Positions 25,972-35,406 of a stretch of DNA of 64,000 bases are shown here, piece by piece (positions within the stretch are counted from its first letter, which is position 1; every line of letters begins with the position of its first letter). The notes under the pieces were generated by a model. The model did not search any database. It was given only the letters and a program-made list of their open reading frames with translations, and was not told the origin of the DNA. A program made the position numbers and the translations under genes. The stretch lies in assembly GCF_000379605.1 (NCBI RefSeq), contig NZ_KB902657.1, forward strand, positions 1 through 64,000. The letters run 5' to 3'. This stretch comes from Rhizobium giardinii bv. giardinii H152 (GTDB lineage: Bacteria; Pseudomonadota; Alphaproteobacteria; Rhizobiales; Rhizobiaceae).

Positions 25972-26861
25972 GACCCATCCCCCCGGTTTCGCCAGCCAAT
26001 GAAGGAGGAGGGGCCATCATATTCAGCGTGGCGAGCGAGATCGGTGACGAAGCCGAACCGCCCCCGCCCCGCATACTCGTCGCTTGCCAACAGAAAGCGG
26101 CGTTCTGCACCACCGCGGATATGGCCTCCGCCGATCTTCGCCACGACCTCCGTCATACCGGGGCGCTGATCGGACAAGATTGCCGACATAACGATGTAGT
26201 CCGCAGCATGGCGTTGATCGAACGCCCGGCGATCCTTGACCCAGCTCTCACCCTCGGCGAGCGAGCGGCCATGGATTTTCTCCCAGACGTCGGGCCAGGT
26301 ATTACGGTAAGTCTTTTCTGCCATTGACCGCTCGTAGGCGGTAAACAGGTCCGGGAAACCTATCGCGACGATCGCCCATTCGCAGTCTTCCTCGTACCAG
26401 GGCATATCCTTCCGCAGCAGCCGATGGACCTTGGCATTGCGCTCTGTCGAGAGATGGAAGCCGCCATGCCCTGATGTCATGTGGGCGACGACGCCCTCTG
26501 CGTACACGACCGCCATCTGCGATCCGCCCCATGGTGTACTAGCCGACATGCGGGTTTGCACGCGGTGCAGCTTGGCCAGATCACGTTTGTGACCAGCGGT
26601 CTCGGCGACGCGCGCACGGAATTCCGCTTCATCCGCCACCCGGCCGTCATGCCCGATGAAATCTGCCCGCGTCAGATCTGCGAGTGGCCGACGGATCGCA
26701 CCGGCGCTTGCAACAAAAGCAAAGCCGCTGGGTGATGTGATCATGCCAAGGACCAGGTCACCGATGCGGGCCACGGGCAGGCCGTCCGCGCTGGTGGCAA
26801 ACTCCACCCCCGAAAGATCGGAGGTGGATGCTGCCATGTTCGAATTGAGGGCGGCCGTCAT
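25968..26861 (-). CDS. DUF7007-like plasmid protein
   Basis: A 297-residue protein found, to my knowledge, mainly on alphaproteobacterial plasmids and assigned to DUF7007; function unknown. Recognisable parts are TPWGGSQMAVVYAEGVVAHMTSGHGGFHLSTERNAKVH, YEEDCEWAIVAIGFP and KTYRNTWPDVWEKIHG. No catalytic motif is obvious; GHGGFH is a histidine-rich turn that could bind a metal or a ligand. It overlaps both the ParB-like gene and the 90-residue gene by four bases, forming a tight three-gene operon. The family name is from memory and the least certain part. Confidence 0.7.
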   Translation of the reverse strand: MTAALNSNMAASTSDLSGVEFATSADGLPVARIGDLVLGMITSPSGFAFVASAGAIRRPLADLTRADFIGHDGRVADEAEFRARVAETAGHKRDLAKLHRVQTRMSASTPWGGSQMAVVYAEGVVAHMTSGHGGFHLSTERNAKVHRLLRKDMPWYEEDCEWAIVAIGFPDLFTAYERSMAEKTYRNTWPDVWEKIHGRSLAEGESWVKDRRAFDQRHAADYIVMSAILSDQRPGMTEVVAKIGGGHIRGGAERRFLLASDEYAGRGRFGFVTDLARHAEYDGPSSFIGWRNRGDGS

Positions 26862-28615
26862 GCTGCTGCCCTCTGATCGAAGTCCTCGTCAAGCTCAGCG
26901 TCATCGGGCAGGTCGGCATCCTTGGGTTCGCCTTCGACCCCGTCGTCGCTATCTGGTTCTGCCTGAACTTCCGACGGATCATCGATATCGCTTTCCCCTT
27001 CATCCTCGGGCGTGGCGCCGACGACATCTGTGGCAGAGCCTGCCCGGATCCAGTCGAGCAGTTCGTCAGCCGGCGGTGCGAAGCGGCCCGACGGATGGAC
27101 AAAGTGCTTAGTTGCGAAATGCTCGACGAGCGCTGTACGCGTCTCGCGGACCTTCGGGCGCGGCTGGATCGATGCCTCAGCGCAAGAGGCTTCCAGTGCC
27201 TGGCGCGACAAGCACAAGAGGAAATCTTCCGAGCCCATGTTTGGCAGGAACGCGTCGGCGCCTATAGCCTCACCGGCGATGCGCGCGACCATGCCGCTGT
27301 TCGACATGCCCCGCCGGCACGAGAGGACGTCGATCAGCACCGAGCGGGCGGCGACCCGAAGCGTGTCCTGATTGAAGGCGAGCTTGCCATGCTCGTCAAA
27401 CAGTCCGACGGCATGACGCGAGAAGCGCTTGCCGCCGTAGAAGGTGCCATCTGCGCCGGAGTCGATGCGGACATTCTGGCCGGCGAACGCCAGGACCATC
27501 AGCGCCATCAGCATATCATCCTCGATCGGCGCGCGACCGAGCGCATCGTGCAGGGCATCGGTGCGGAAATCGCCGATCATGTCGTGGCCCTTCTGCGTGA
27601 CGTCGGGCCGGGCTTTCGGCGTGGCGACTGCGTCGGTGTCATCGCCGCCAGTGACCGATCCGTCGCCAACAGCACCCTTCGGCTTCGCCGCTTCGGGCAT
27701 GCGGTAATGCACCGTCTGGACCTTGCCGTCACGATCGATGTAGAGCGCCGTATGGTCGGACTTGGAAGGCTTGCCGTAAACTTGGGATCCCTTCTTCGGC
27801 AGCTCCGGCTGGCCCCAACTGTTGACCTCGACGATCGCACCGCGCTTCGGCAGATTGCTGGTCATCCATTCGTGCTGGGCACCGAGAAAGCCTTCGACAT
27901 TGGTGGTGTAGCGGCCGTCCTCGTCGGCCGGTGCGAAGAGATCCTCCACCCATTCGATGCCGTAGGCCTGAGCCAGATCGTCGCCGAAGCTCGCGTCCCT
28001 GGCATACATGCGCTTCTTCGTGAGCGCATTTGCGATCTGCCACCATGGCGCCGTGTCGCCCTTCTTGAGCTTGTGCGCTTTCCAGACCTCCTTCTGGGCG
28101 ACCTGGCCCGCCGCTGCGATCACCCGCAACTGTTGCTCATTCGGCATGTCGCCCAGCGCCATCTGCTCGAGCATGGCCGGCAGGACATTGGCGAGCAGAC
28201 GCAGCTTGCGGATCTGACGGACGGGAAGAGCGAGAGCGACGGCGATCGCTTCCTCGGTCCAGCCGAGAGCAACAAGGCGTTCAATACCTCGCCATTGATC
28301 GACGGGATTGAGCGCTTCACGAACGCTGTTTTCGACCATGGAACGCATCGCGCCATTGTCGTTGGCTGCATCAGCTACGAGGATTTCGATTTCTTCGAGG
28401 CCGGCAGCGATGGCGAGGCGGACGCGGCGATGGCCAGCGTCAATGATGTAGCCGTTGCCACCATCCGTCTCCGGCGCGACCACCGGCGGCTGGACGATGC
28501 CGACGGCCTTGATCGTCGCCAGCATCAGCGCATCGGCCTGCGGCGACGACTTCGACTGGCGCATCCGGTCGGGGTTTTCCTTCAGAGCGCGCGGGTCAAC
28601 CTTCATGATCTGCAT
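26858..28615 (-). CDS. Large ParB/Spo0J-like DNA-binding protein
   Basis: A 585-residue protein with an N-terminal ParB-type domain (VDPRALKENPDRMRQS..., IDAGHRRVRLAIAAGL, MVENSVREALNPVDQWRGIERLVALGWTEEAIAVALALPVRQIRKL). The variant box GHRRVRLA stands where ParB has GERRxRA. The centre and C-terminus are unlike segregation ParBs and end in a very acidic tail (about residues 530-580). No ParA partner lies next to it. Such large ParB-like proteins are frequent on rhizobial plasmids and are probably regulators or nucleases rather than partition proteins; this is inference. First gene of the operon with the DUF7007-like gene. Confidence 0.82.
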   Translation of the reverse strand: MQIMKVDPRALKENPDRMRQSKSSPQADALMLATIKAVGIVQPPVVAPETDGGNGYIIDAGHRRVRLAIAAGLEEIEILVADAANDNGAMRSMVENSVREALNPVDQWRGIERLVALGWTEEAIAVALALPVRQIRKLRLLANVLPAMLEQMALGDMPNEQQLRVIAAAGQVAQKEVWKAHKLKKGDTAPWWQIANALTKKRMYARDASFGDDLAQAYGIEWVEDLFAPADEDGRYTTNVEGFLGAQHEWMTSNLPKRGAIVEVNSWGQPELPKKGSQVYGKPSKSDHTALYIDRDGKVQTVHYRMPEAAKPKGAVGDGSVTGGDDTDAVATPKARPDVTQKGHDMIGDFRTDALHDALGRAPIEDDMLMALMVLAFAGQNVRIDSGADGTFYGGKRFSRHAVGLFDEHGKLAFNQDTLRVAARSVLIDVLSCRRGMSNSGMVARIAGEAIGADAFLPNMGSEDFLLCLSRQALEASCAEASIQPRPKVRETRTALVEHFATKHFVHPSGRFAPPADELLDWIRAGSATDVVGATPEDEGESDIDDPSEVQAEPDSDDGVEGEPKDADLPDDAELDEDFDQRAAA

Positions 28616-29146
28616 GGGATTTGTCCTTGTCTAGAGGGTTCCGGACCGGCGCCATGCCAGCCCTTCCTGTCTTCATTTTTTCTCGAAGACACCTCCCGGA
28701 CCGCCGAACGGCCGGACTGACGCAACTGCGACCGAGCATCCCTGCTGCGAAGGACAAGCGGGGCTGACAGCCCTGCGAAGAACGAGTGGCCGGGATAGCG
28801 CAGGCGGCGGTTGAGCGCACGCGTCGGCAGGAGGACCGATCGGCGATCGGTTCTTTCCCTCCTTCATTTCCTCTTCTCTACCGGAGAGCCGGCTCGCGCA
28901 CGGGCAGGCGCAAACGACATGCAAAAACCTCGACCGGAAACAGAAACGAAAAAGGGCGCTCGACCCGCGAGGGGAGCGCCCTTTAAGATCCCGGACGACG
29001 TCGAAAGCCACAGCGATTGCGGCGGCAGGACATCATCTGAACGGGAAGTGATGCTCAGATATTGTTGATGGCGGGAATATTCAAGTCGCGAGCGTGAATA
29101 CTCGCTGATAAATGTCGCCGCCCTCAAGAGTGCCAGTCGAGGAAAG
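28616..29146. other. Gap of 531 bases with one strong hairpin
   Basis: Upstream of the ParB-like gene. Apart from the stem-loop at 28951-28984 it shows no credible gene. It should hold the promoter of the ParB-like operon (minus) and of the plus-strand gene at 29147. Confidence 0.5.
28951..28984. terminator. Strong stem-loop
   Basis: AAAGGGCGCTC and GAGCGCCCTTT are perfect 11-bp arms with a 12-base loop, A-rich on the left and T-rich on the right, so it could terminate either way. On the minus strand it would stop transcripts running on from the large methylase-helicase gene before they enter the ParB-like gene. Confidence 0.65.
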
Positions 29147-29425
29147 ATGAGTACCGATCCTGAAACCCGGAGGGCCATCGCACACCGCGCCATCAATCGC
29201 GCGAAGTCGCGTGGTATGCCGATCGACGAGGGCCCAATCTTTATGGCTCTGCTGGATGCATGGATCAGTGGCGACATCGACATGCGTACGATGCGCCAGC
29301 GCTATCTCGACAGTTTTTCTCTCAAGGAAGAACAGCACCGTGGTCGGCAGCCTGGCCAGAATGAGATATCTCTGGATGATAATGTGCAAGAAAAAAGGGC
29401 CGACGGAGTAAACCGCGGCCCATAA
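29147..29425 (+). CDS. Small hypothetical protein, VbhA-like pattern
   Basis: A 92-residue protein, the only plus-strand gene between 24 and 37 kb. GAGGAAAG precedes the ATG. The first 55 residues are helical: RRAIAHRAINRAKSRGMPIDEGPIFMALLDAWISGDIDMRTMRQRYLD. By eye this resembles the short VbhA-type antitoxin helices (a basic helix, a loop, then a W/Y-V/I-x-G-E/D-I turn). No Fic toxin gene lies beside it, so the likeness may be superficial. The C-terminal third is polar. GGGCCG and CGGCCC pair around its stop codon and may act as terminator. Confidence 0.55.
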   Translation: MSTDPETRRAIAHRAINRAKSRGMPIDEGPIFMALLDAWISGDIDMRTMRQRYLDSFSLKEEQHRGRQPGQNEISLDDNVQEKRADGVNRGP

Positions 29426-29556
29426 AGTGTGGAGATCTTTGACCTCCAGAGGGGAACAGCTGCTGCGGCGAAACTGGGAGGTGACCGCCATATGCATCAG
29501 CTGCAGGCTTTGTGCCTGATTTTGGCCAATCGGAAAACATTTATTGTGCAATGCAG

Positions 29557-32500
29557 CTATGCGGCCAGCGCGTTGGTCTCATTGCCGAGGCCGCCCGCCA
29601 GCTGAGTTTCGATATCACGTAGCTCGCGCCTTTTCTCCTTCAGGTCGTCAGCGAACGCGAACGCTCCTCCGTCTCGCGAACGGTACGAGGCCAGCCGGCG
29701 CCCGGCCTCTTCGAGACGTCGGCGATACTGATGCTGTTCCTGATCGAACCCATCGAGTCCATGTTCCAGCCGTGAGATCGCGCCTAATGGAGTGACCGTG
29801 ATTGCAAGGTCGATCTGATACTCTGCGCCAGTGCGCTGGAGCAACGTCTCGTAGTGATAGCCATCGCCCTTGCCAAAACGCTCACCCTCATAGACCAGAT
29901 CGAAGCCGCCGATCGTGGCGAGATGCACCTCGCCCTCATGCTGGCGCTGCAGAAGCGTGAGGATTTCCTTCATCAGCGCCCGGCCGGCCTCCTTGCGCTC
30001 GGCATGTTCTTTACCGAGCACCGTCATGGTGAAGGCTTCGCCGGTGGTCGACTGTAGCCGCGCGATGTCCTGGCTGATTTCGTCGATCCGCCGCGTCGAG
30101 ACCTCGATTTCGCGCTCTGCATCTCGCATCTGCCGGCGGACGGCGTATTGATCGTCCTCGTGGGCGGCCCGCAGCCGTTCGAGCCGTGCGATATCGGCCT
30201 CCAAGCCTGCCTTCTGCATCAACCGTTCATCGCCAGATGCGATCGCCTTGGCCATAGCGAACTGGTTGGCCGCCCCTTCACCAACATCTTCCAGCCGCCG
30301 AATCGAGGTGTCGCCTGACAGGGCCGCGGCGATGAACCGAGCCTTACGCTCATTGTTCTGCCACATCGATGCATCGAGCGAGCCTTCCGTCGCATAGGCG
30401 AAAAGATCGACCTCGTCGTGCTGGTTGCCCTGGCGCACGATCCGGCCTTCCCGTTGCTCGATCTGCGACGGCAGCCATGGCACATCCAGGTGATGGAGCG
30501 CCTTCAGCCGAAGCTGGGCGTTGACCCCGGTGCCCATCGTCTCCGAGCTTCCAATGAGGAACCGTACCTTGCCAGCGCGGACGTCGCCGAACAGCCGCTG
30601 CTTGGCTTCGGTCTTCTTGTAGTCCTGCATGAAGGCGATTTGCGATGCCGGCACGCCGAGCCGGATCAGCTCGTCGCGGATAAAACGATAGGCCGAGAAG
30701 CCGCGGGACTTTTCGACATTGATCGTGCCGAGATCGGAAAAGATCATCTGGGCAGCACCGGGCAGTTCGAAGGTCTTCCCATCGGGGCGCCGATAGATTG
30801 CCTGCCCGGTCTCCTTCCAGATCCGGTGGGCATTGCGGACCAAGCGATTGAGTTTATTGTCCTCCTCGTTTTCAGCTGCCGGCATGACGAAGCGCAGGTC
30901 GATTGCGGCATGCCGTCCATCGGTGATCACCGATAGAAGAATGTCATCACCGGGCTTGGCCGGTCTCTCACGCTGCTCGATCGCCTTGATCCGCGCGTCA
31001 AGCATCTGCTGATAGGTCTTGAAAAGAGCCGTCGGTTTGGCGGTCAGGATCTGCCGGCGCCCGGTCGAGATGTTGGGGACCTTCACATATTGCCTGAGAT
31101 CGTCAGGCAGGACGACATCCGCAAACGAGCGGAACATGGCGATCAGTTCGGGAACATTGACGAAGGAAGCGAAGCGGCTGACCGGCTTATATTTGCCGGA
31201 TGGCTGGATCTCTAGTTCGGTAGTCGTGTCGCCAAAGCAGGACGCCCAGGCGTCGAATTCATGCAGCCCGCGCTCAGAAAGCGCTGCATGGCCGAGCAAG
31301 CGCTGGATCGAGAACATCTCCCCGAGAGTATTTGTGATGGGGGTGCCAGAAGCGAGTACGAGCGCGCGGCCGGGGTTCCTCGTTTCGATATAGCGGGACT
31401 TCACATAGAGATCCCAGGCGCGCTGCGAGCCGTTCGGATCGATGCCCTTCAGCGTCGACATGTTGGTGGCAAAGGAGAGCTTGCGGAATTCCTGCGCCTC
31501 GTCGACGACGATCTGGTCGACACCGATTTCTGAGATCGTCAGAAGGTCGTCTTTGCGGGTCGCCAGACCTTCGAGCCGCTCCTGCAGACCTTCCTTCAAC
31601 CGCTCGAGGCGCTTGCGCGAGACGCGGTCCTCCCTATCGACCTTGGCCATCAGACCCTCGTAGAGCTGCAGCTCGTCCTGAATCATCTGTTGCTCGAAGG
31701 CCGATGGCACGGCGATGAAGCGAAATGCCGAATGCGTGATGATGATCGCATCCCACGTTGCAGTCGCCGCACGCGACAAAAACCGGGCGCGCTTGTCCTT
31801 GGTGAAGTTGGTCTCGTCAGCGACGAGAATGCGGGCATTCGGATAGAGGCCTAAAAACTCGCGGGCGGCCTGCGCCAGGCAATGACCGGGCACGACCAGC
31901 ATCGCCTTGGCGATCAGGCCAAGCCGCCGCTGTTCCATGATGGCCGCCGCCATCGTCATCGTCTTACCGGCGCCGACGGCGTGGGCAAGATAGGTCGAGC
32001 CATCGGCAATGATCCGCCAGATGCCGCGTTTCTGGTGCCCATACAAAACAAAGGCGCCAGAGGCGCCAGGGAGTTTCAGGTGGGAGCCGTCGAATTTCCG
32101 CGGCGCGATGTTGTTGAAGCGATCATTGTAATCGCGAGCCAGCCGGTCGGTGCGATCCGGATCGGTCCAGACCCAGTCCTGAAACGCCAGCTTGATCTTC
32201 TGAAGCTTGTCGCGCGCGGCTTCGGTATCGACGACATTGAGCACTCGGCGCTCGCCGCCGGCATCCTTGAAGACGTCGAAGATCTGAGGGACCCTGCTGT
32301 TGAGCGCGTCAGAGAGCAGGTCACCGGCGTGGCGGCGGCTCGTTCCCCATTCCGATGTGCCAGCGGCGCTGTAACCAAGCTGCCGTGCCTCCACCGTCCA
32401 GGACCCAAGCTCTGGCATGTGGTAGATGCGGATTTCCGCCTCCATCTTTTGCCTGACGAAGGCCACGACATCGGCGGCCGGGATCCACGGGGCGCCGAGG

Positions 32501-34647
32501 CGGGCTGTGATGTCGGATGGCCGGAGATCAGCCGGCTGGACTTCCTGAAGCGCGCGGACATTGCGCTCATACGTCGGATCGAGCTCGGCTGCGGCCTGCG
32601 CGGCGGCGAACTTTGTGCGGACGGCCCCTGAGAGATATCCGTCTGCCGTCTTCCACGATCCATCGGCCGGATTACGGAAGATGGCCTCGCCCAGCTCGTC
32701 GACCACATCAGCAGGATCGCTGTGCAGCAGCTCGGCGACATGGTCGATATCGACGTGGCCTCGTTCATTCAGCACGACAGCGAGCGCATCGGCAGGTGAG
32801 GTAATCGTCGGTGCGGCTGGCGGAGCAATCACCCGTTCGGAGAATATCGGGCCGGGTCTTGCCGTGTCGGTCTCCAGATCGTAGTCCTCGATCGAGGCGA
32901 CCAGCCAGCAATCGGGATCGTCGCGAAACGACGCGAGGTTCGGTTGGCGATGAGTTTCCTTGACCTCGCCGGTCTCGATATCCTCATGAACGGACACGAC
33001 TGTGTGGTTGATCGGCCCGAAATCGCGCACAAAACTCGACCAGGCGATGCGCAATCGCACCTGGAGATCGCGCCATGGCCGATCGGTTTCCTGCGCCTTC
33101 AGGACCTTGCGCACTGCATCGCGGATCGGGATCAGCTTTGAGACGATCCGGACGTGCTTTTCCGGGACCCCATCGCCTGAGCGACCCTTGCGGACGGTGA
33201 CCGGCACGGCCGATCCGTCAAGCATCTGCATCAGGCCCTTCGACCGGTCGAGGAAGAAGCTGCCCTCGCGAACAGTCCCGCCGTTCGGCTGCAGATCGAT
33301 GATCTCGCCGAGTTCTTCCTCCAGATCAATATCGATCGGTGTCGGCTCGCTGTCATAGAGATCAGCCGGCAGAAGCTCGATGGCAGTGGCAAGGGCGGCT
33401 TCAAGATCCTCTCCATCGCGTGGGCGGCATGTGTAGGTCTCGCCGAACGGGCCGGAGGTCAGGGCGTGTGTACCGAGCACGAAGTCCGGATGCTGACTAA
33501 ACCAGCGATTGACCCTGATCGCGCCTTCGTCGTCGGTGGCCGGCCTGATCTCATCGACATCGAGCCACAGCTGATTTCCCTCCGGCTCTCCGGGCTTGCG
33601 CTTGCGGAAGAAGAGGATGTCGACGACAACATCCGTGCCGGCGTCGCGACGGAAGCTGCCTTCGGGCAGGCGGATCGCTGCGATCAGATCGGCGGACTTG
33701 GCGATATGCTCCCGTGCCGTGATATCGGCCTTATCCATGGTGCCATGCGAGGTGGCGAAGGCGGCGAGCGCGCCGGGCTTCAGCAGGTCAATCGACCGGG
33801 CGATGAAATAGTCGTGCAAACGAAGGCCAAGCGACCGGTAAGCGCGGTCAGAGCGGACAGTACGATCGGAAAAGGGCGGGTTGCCGATGGCGAGATCGTA
33901 GATCGGCGCCAGATCGGTGCGGGCGAAGTCGCCGCTGATGATGCGCGCCTTTGGCTGCAGCAGGCCGACGATACGCGCCGTGACACGGTCGAGTTCGATC
34001 CCAGTGACGTAAGCGGTGTCACGATATGGCTCCGGCATCAGGGCCGGGAAGAGGCCCGTGCCAATGCCCGGCTCGAGTACCCGGCCGCCGCGCCAGCCAA
34101 GTTTTGCGATCCCCGCCCAGATCGCCCGGATGATGAACTCGGGCGTGAAATGCGCATATTGGGTGCAGCGGGCGAGCGAGGCGTAATCTGCCTCCGAGAC
34201 AGCGGTTTCGAGCGAGGAGCCGAGATCATCCCAACCTTTGCGGAAATCGACCTCGCCCGGTCGGCGAAACATGCCATTGGCCAGCTCGCCGGCGCCGAAG
34301 CCGGTGAACCGGATCAGTTGCGCCTGCTCCTTGGGTGTCGCCGGCCGGTCTTGCTTGGCAATGCCGTCGGCGACGAGGATCGCTACGACATTGGCGCGGG
34401 CGCGATCCTTCCAGGAGGCGGCCAGCCCGCGGTCGCCGTCGAGATGGAAGTTTGCTCGAAGCCTTGCGCGCCGGACAGGCGTGGCAGCGACGGGGAGGGC
34501 GGGTGCAGGTGCTGGCGGCAGGGGATCCGGATCGTCGTCATTGGCGGCATCAGGCGAGAACCCGCCGAACGCTGTCACGCCAAGTCCGAGGCCGGACGAA
34601 AGCACGCTCGAGCCGAACATGTCTGATGTAAAGGGATCGTTGCTCAT
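29557..34647 (-). CDS. DarB-like methylase-helicase fusion, 1696 residues
   Basis: A very large protein (MSNDPFTSDMFGSS...). The N-terminal half is an adenine-specific (N12-class) DNA methyltransferase: SAM site VLEPGIGTGLF (about 190-200) and catalytic NPPF (256-259). The second half is an SF2/Snf2-type helicase: HAVGAGKTMTM (about 889-899), VVDEAQEFRK, LVLASGTPITNT and the final box QREGRIVRQGNQ. The tail is a long coiled coil. The architecture recalls DarB of phage P1, injected to block restriction. That function is inferred; a plasmid defence or establishment role is equally open. The start at 34647 avoids an 11-residue extension without resemblance. It ends 131 bases from the plus-strand gene. 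Confidence 0.88.
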   Translation of the reverse strand: MSNDPFTSDMFGSSVLSSGLGLGVTAFGGFSPDAANDDDPDPLPPAPAPALPVAATPVRRARLRANFHLDGDRGLAASWKDRARANVVAILVADGIAKQDRPATPKEQAQLIRFTGFGAGELANGMFRRPGEVDFRKGWDDLGSSLETAVSEADYASLARCTQYAHFTPEFIIRAIWAGIAKLGWRGGRVLEPGIGTGLFPALMPEPYRDTAYVTGIELDRVTARIVGLLQPKARIISGDFARTDLAPIYDLAIGNPPFSDRTVRSDRAYRSLGLRLHDYFIARSIDLLKPGALAAFATSHGTMDKADITAREHIAKSADLIAAIRLPEGSFRRDAGTDVVVDILFFRKRKPGEPEGNQLWLDVDEIRPATDDEGAIRVNRWFSQHPDFVLGTHALTSGPFGETYTCRPRDGEDLEAALATAIELLPADLYDSEPTPIDIDLEEELGEIIDLQPNGGTVREGSFFLDRSKGLMQMLDGSAVPVTVRKGRSGDGVPEKHVRIVSKLIPIRDAVRKVLKAQETDRPWRDLQVRLRIAWSSFVRDFGPINHTVVSVHEDIETGEVKETHRQPNLASFRDDPDCWLVASIEDYDLETDTARPGPIFSERVIAPPAAPTITSPADALAVVLNERGHVDIDHVAELLHSDPADVVDELGEAIFRNPADGSWKTADGYLSGAVRTKFAAAQAAAELDPTYERNVRALQEVQPADLRPSDITARLGAPWIPAADVVAFVRQKMEAEIRIYHMPELGSWTVEARQLGYSAAGTSEWGTSRRHAGDLLSDALNSRVPQIFDVFKDAGGERRVLNVVDTEAARDKLQKIKLAFQDWVWTDPDRTDRLARDYNDRFNNIAPRKFDGSHLKLPGASGAFVLYGHQKRGIWRIIADGSTYLAHAVGAGKTMTMAAAIMEQRRLGLIAKAMLVVPGHCLAQAAREFLGLYPNARILVADETNFTKDKRARFLSRAATATWDAIIITHSAFRFIAVPSAFEQQMIQDELQLYEGLMAKVDREDRVSRKRLERLKEGLQERLEGLATRKDDLLTISEIGVDQIVVDEAQEFRKLSFATNMSTLKGIDPNGSQRAWDLYVKSRYIETRNPGRALVLASGTPITNTLGEMFSIQRLLGHAALSERGLHEFDAWASCFGDTTTELEIQPSGKYKPVSRFASFVNVPELIAMFRSFADVVLPDDLRQYVKVPNISTGRRQILTAKPTALFKTYQQMLDARIKAIEQRERPAKPGDDILLSVITDGRHAAIDLRFVMPAAENEEDNKLNRLVRNAHRIWKETGQAIYRRPDGKTFELPGAAQMIFSDLGTINVEKSRGFSAYRFIRDELIRLGVPASQIAFMQDYKKTEAKQRLFGDVRAGKVRFLIGSSETMGTGVNAQLRLKALHHLDVPWLPSQIEQREGRIVRQGNQHDEVDLFAYATEGSLDASMWQNNERKARFIAAALSGDTSIRRLEDVGEGAANQFAMAKAIASGDERLMQKAGLEADIARLERLRAAHEDDQYAVRRQMRDAEREIEVSTRRIDEISQDIARLQSTTGEAFTMTVLGKEHAERKEAGRALMKEILTLLQRQHEGEVHLATIGGFDLVYEGERFGKGDGYHYETLLQRTGAEYQIDLAITVTPLGAISRLEHGLDGFDQEQHQYRRRLEEAGRRLASYRSRDGGAFAFADDLKEKRRELRDIETQLAGGLGNETNALAA

Positions 34648-34736
34648 GGGAAAGCTCCTTGAAATGAGGGCGTGCGCCATCGCTCGGCCACCGAGAAGGC
34701 CGCTATCGGCGCGAAATTTGCGAATGATGATCTGGC

Positions 34737-35342
34737 TCAGGCGGCCAGGGCTGAGGGGAGGTGGCGTAGATGCACCGGCAGCTTTGCCGCGATCTCGTCG
34801 TCAGACAGGGTGTCGAGCAGTTTCAGGAACGTGCCTTCACTGCCACCGTAGAGCATCACCGTACGATGGCCCTGCATCGCCGTCGGCCAACACGCGCCGG
34901 CATAGCCTCGATAGTCGTCGGTTGTCGTGCTCCAGATATGCTCGAGCCGCTCTTCCCGGCTCATCCCCCGGACTGGTCGGGTTTCGCGGTCAATGATTGC
35001 GGTCCGCATCGCCTCCACAGAGGCCAGATCCGAGAGGTCGCAGTAGGTGTGAAAATAACGGACCGCTTCATCAATCCGGATCGCGTAAAACACCGAGGTC
35101 ACCGAACCGCTCATGAACTCCCGCATCGCAAAGATCGGCCCGCGCATCCAGAGCGGCGGCAGAATGTCGAGCATATAGGAGTAGGAGGTTTCATCGATCT
35201 CGAACCATTCGCCGGCATAGACGGCAGACTGGTCGCCAGCAAAGCGGTCGGGGCGCATCGTGTGCCTGTCGAACATCCGGAACATGTCGGCGCGCTTGGC
35301 CGCTCCTTGAAAGATTTTGCGGGGAAGGGCTCTCGAGGTCAT
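34737..35342 (-). CDS. DUF1419 family protein
   Basis: A 201-residue protein (MTSRALPRKIFQGAAKRADMF...) of the DUF1419 family found on rhizobial and related plasmids; no function is known. Family-like segments are MFDRHTMRPDRFAG, WFEIDETSYSYMLDILPPLWMRG, FAMREFMSGSVTSVFYAI and GACWPTAMQGHRTVMLYGG. The start at 35342 was preferred to the one at 35381 because the conserved sequence begins there. It lies upstream of the methylase-helicase in the same direction (90 bases) and may be cotranscribed. Confidence 0.85.
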   Translation of the reverse strand: MTSRALPRKIFQGAAKRADMFRMFDRHTMRPDRFAGDQSAVYAGEWFEIDETSYSYMLDILPPLWMRGPIFAMREFMSGSVTSVFYAIRIDEAVRYFHTYCDLSDLASVEAMRTAIIDRETRPVRGMSREERLEHIWSTTTDDYRGYAGACWPTAMQGHRTVMLYGGSEGTFLKLLDTLSDDEIAAKLPVHLRHLPSALAA

Positions 35343-35406
35343 CAGCTTAATCCTTTCGGGGTTTAGGACCAAAGGCAGCAATGTGGTTTCAACCTCGCCA
35401 TCCTCT

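Noticed and set aside
27095-28720. Long plus-strand open frame (541 codons) opposite the ParB-like gene
   Set aside because: It is the mirror of a high-GC coding sequence. It has no domain and no ribosome site, and its amino-acid composition is unnatural.
33466-34626. Plus-strand open frame of 386 codons opposite the methylase-helicase
   Set aside because: Antisense shadow of strongly supported motifs (SAM site, NPPF) on the other strand.
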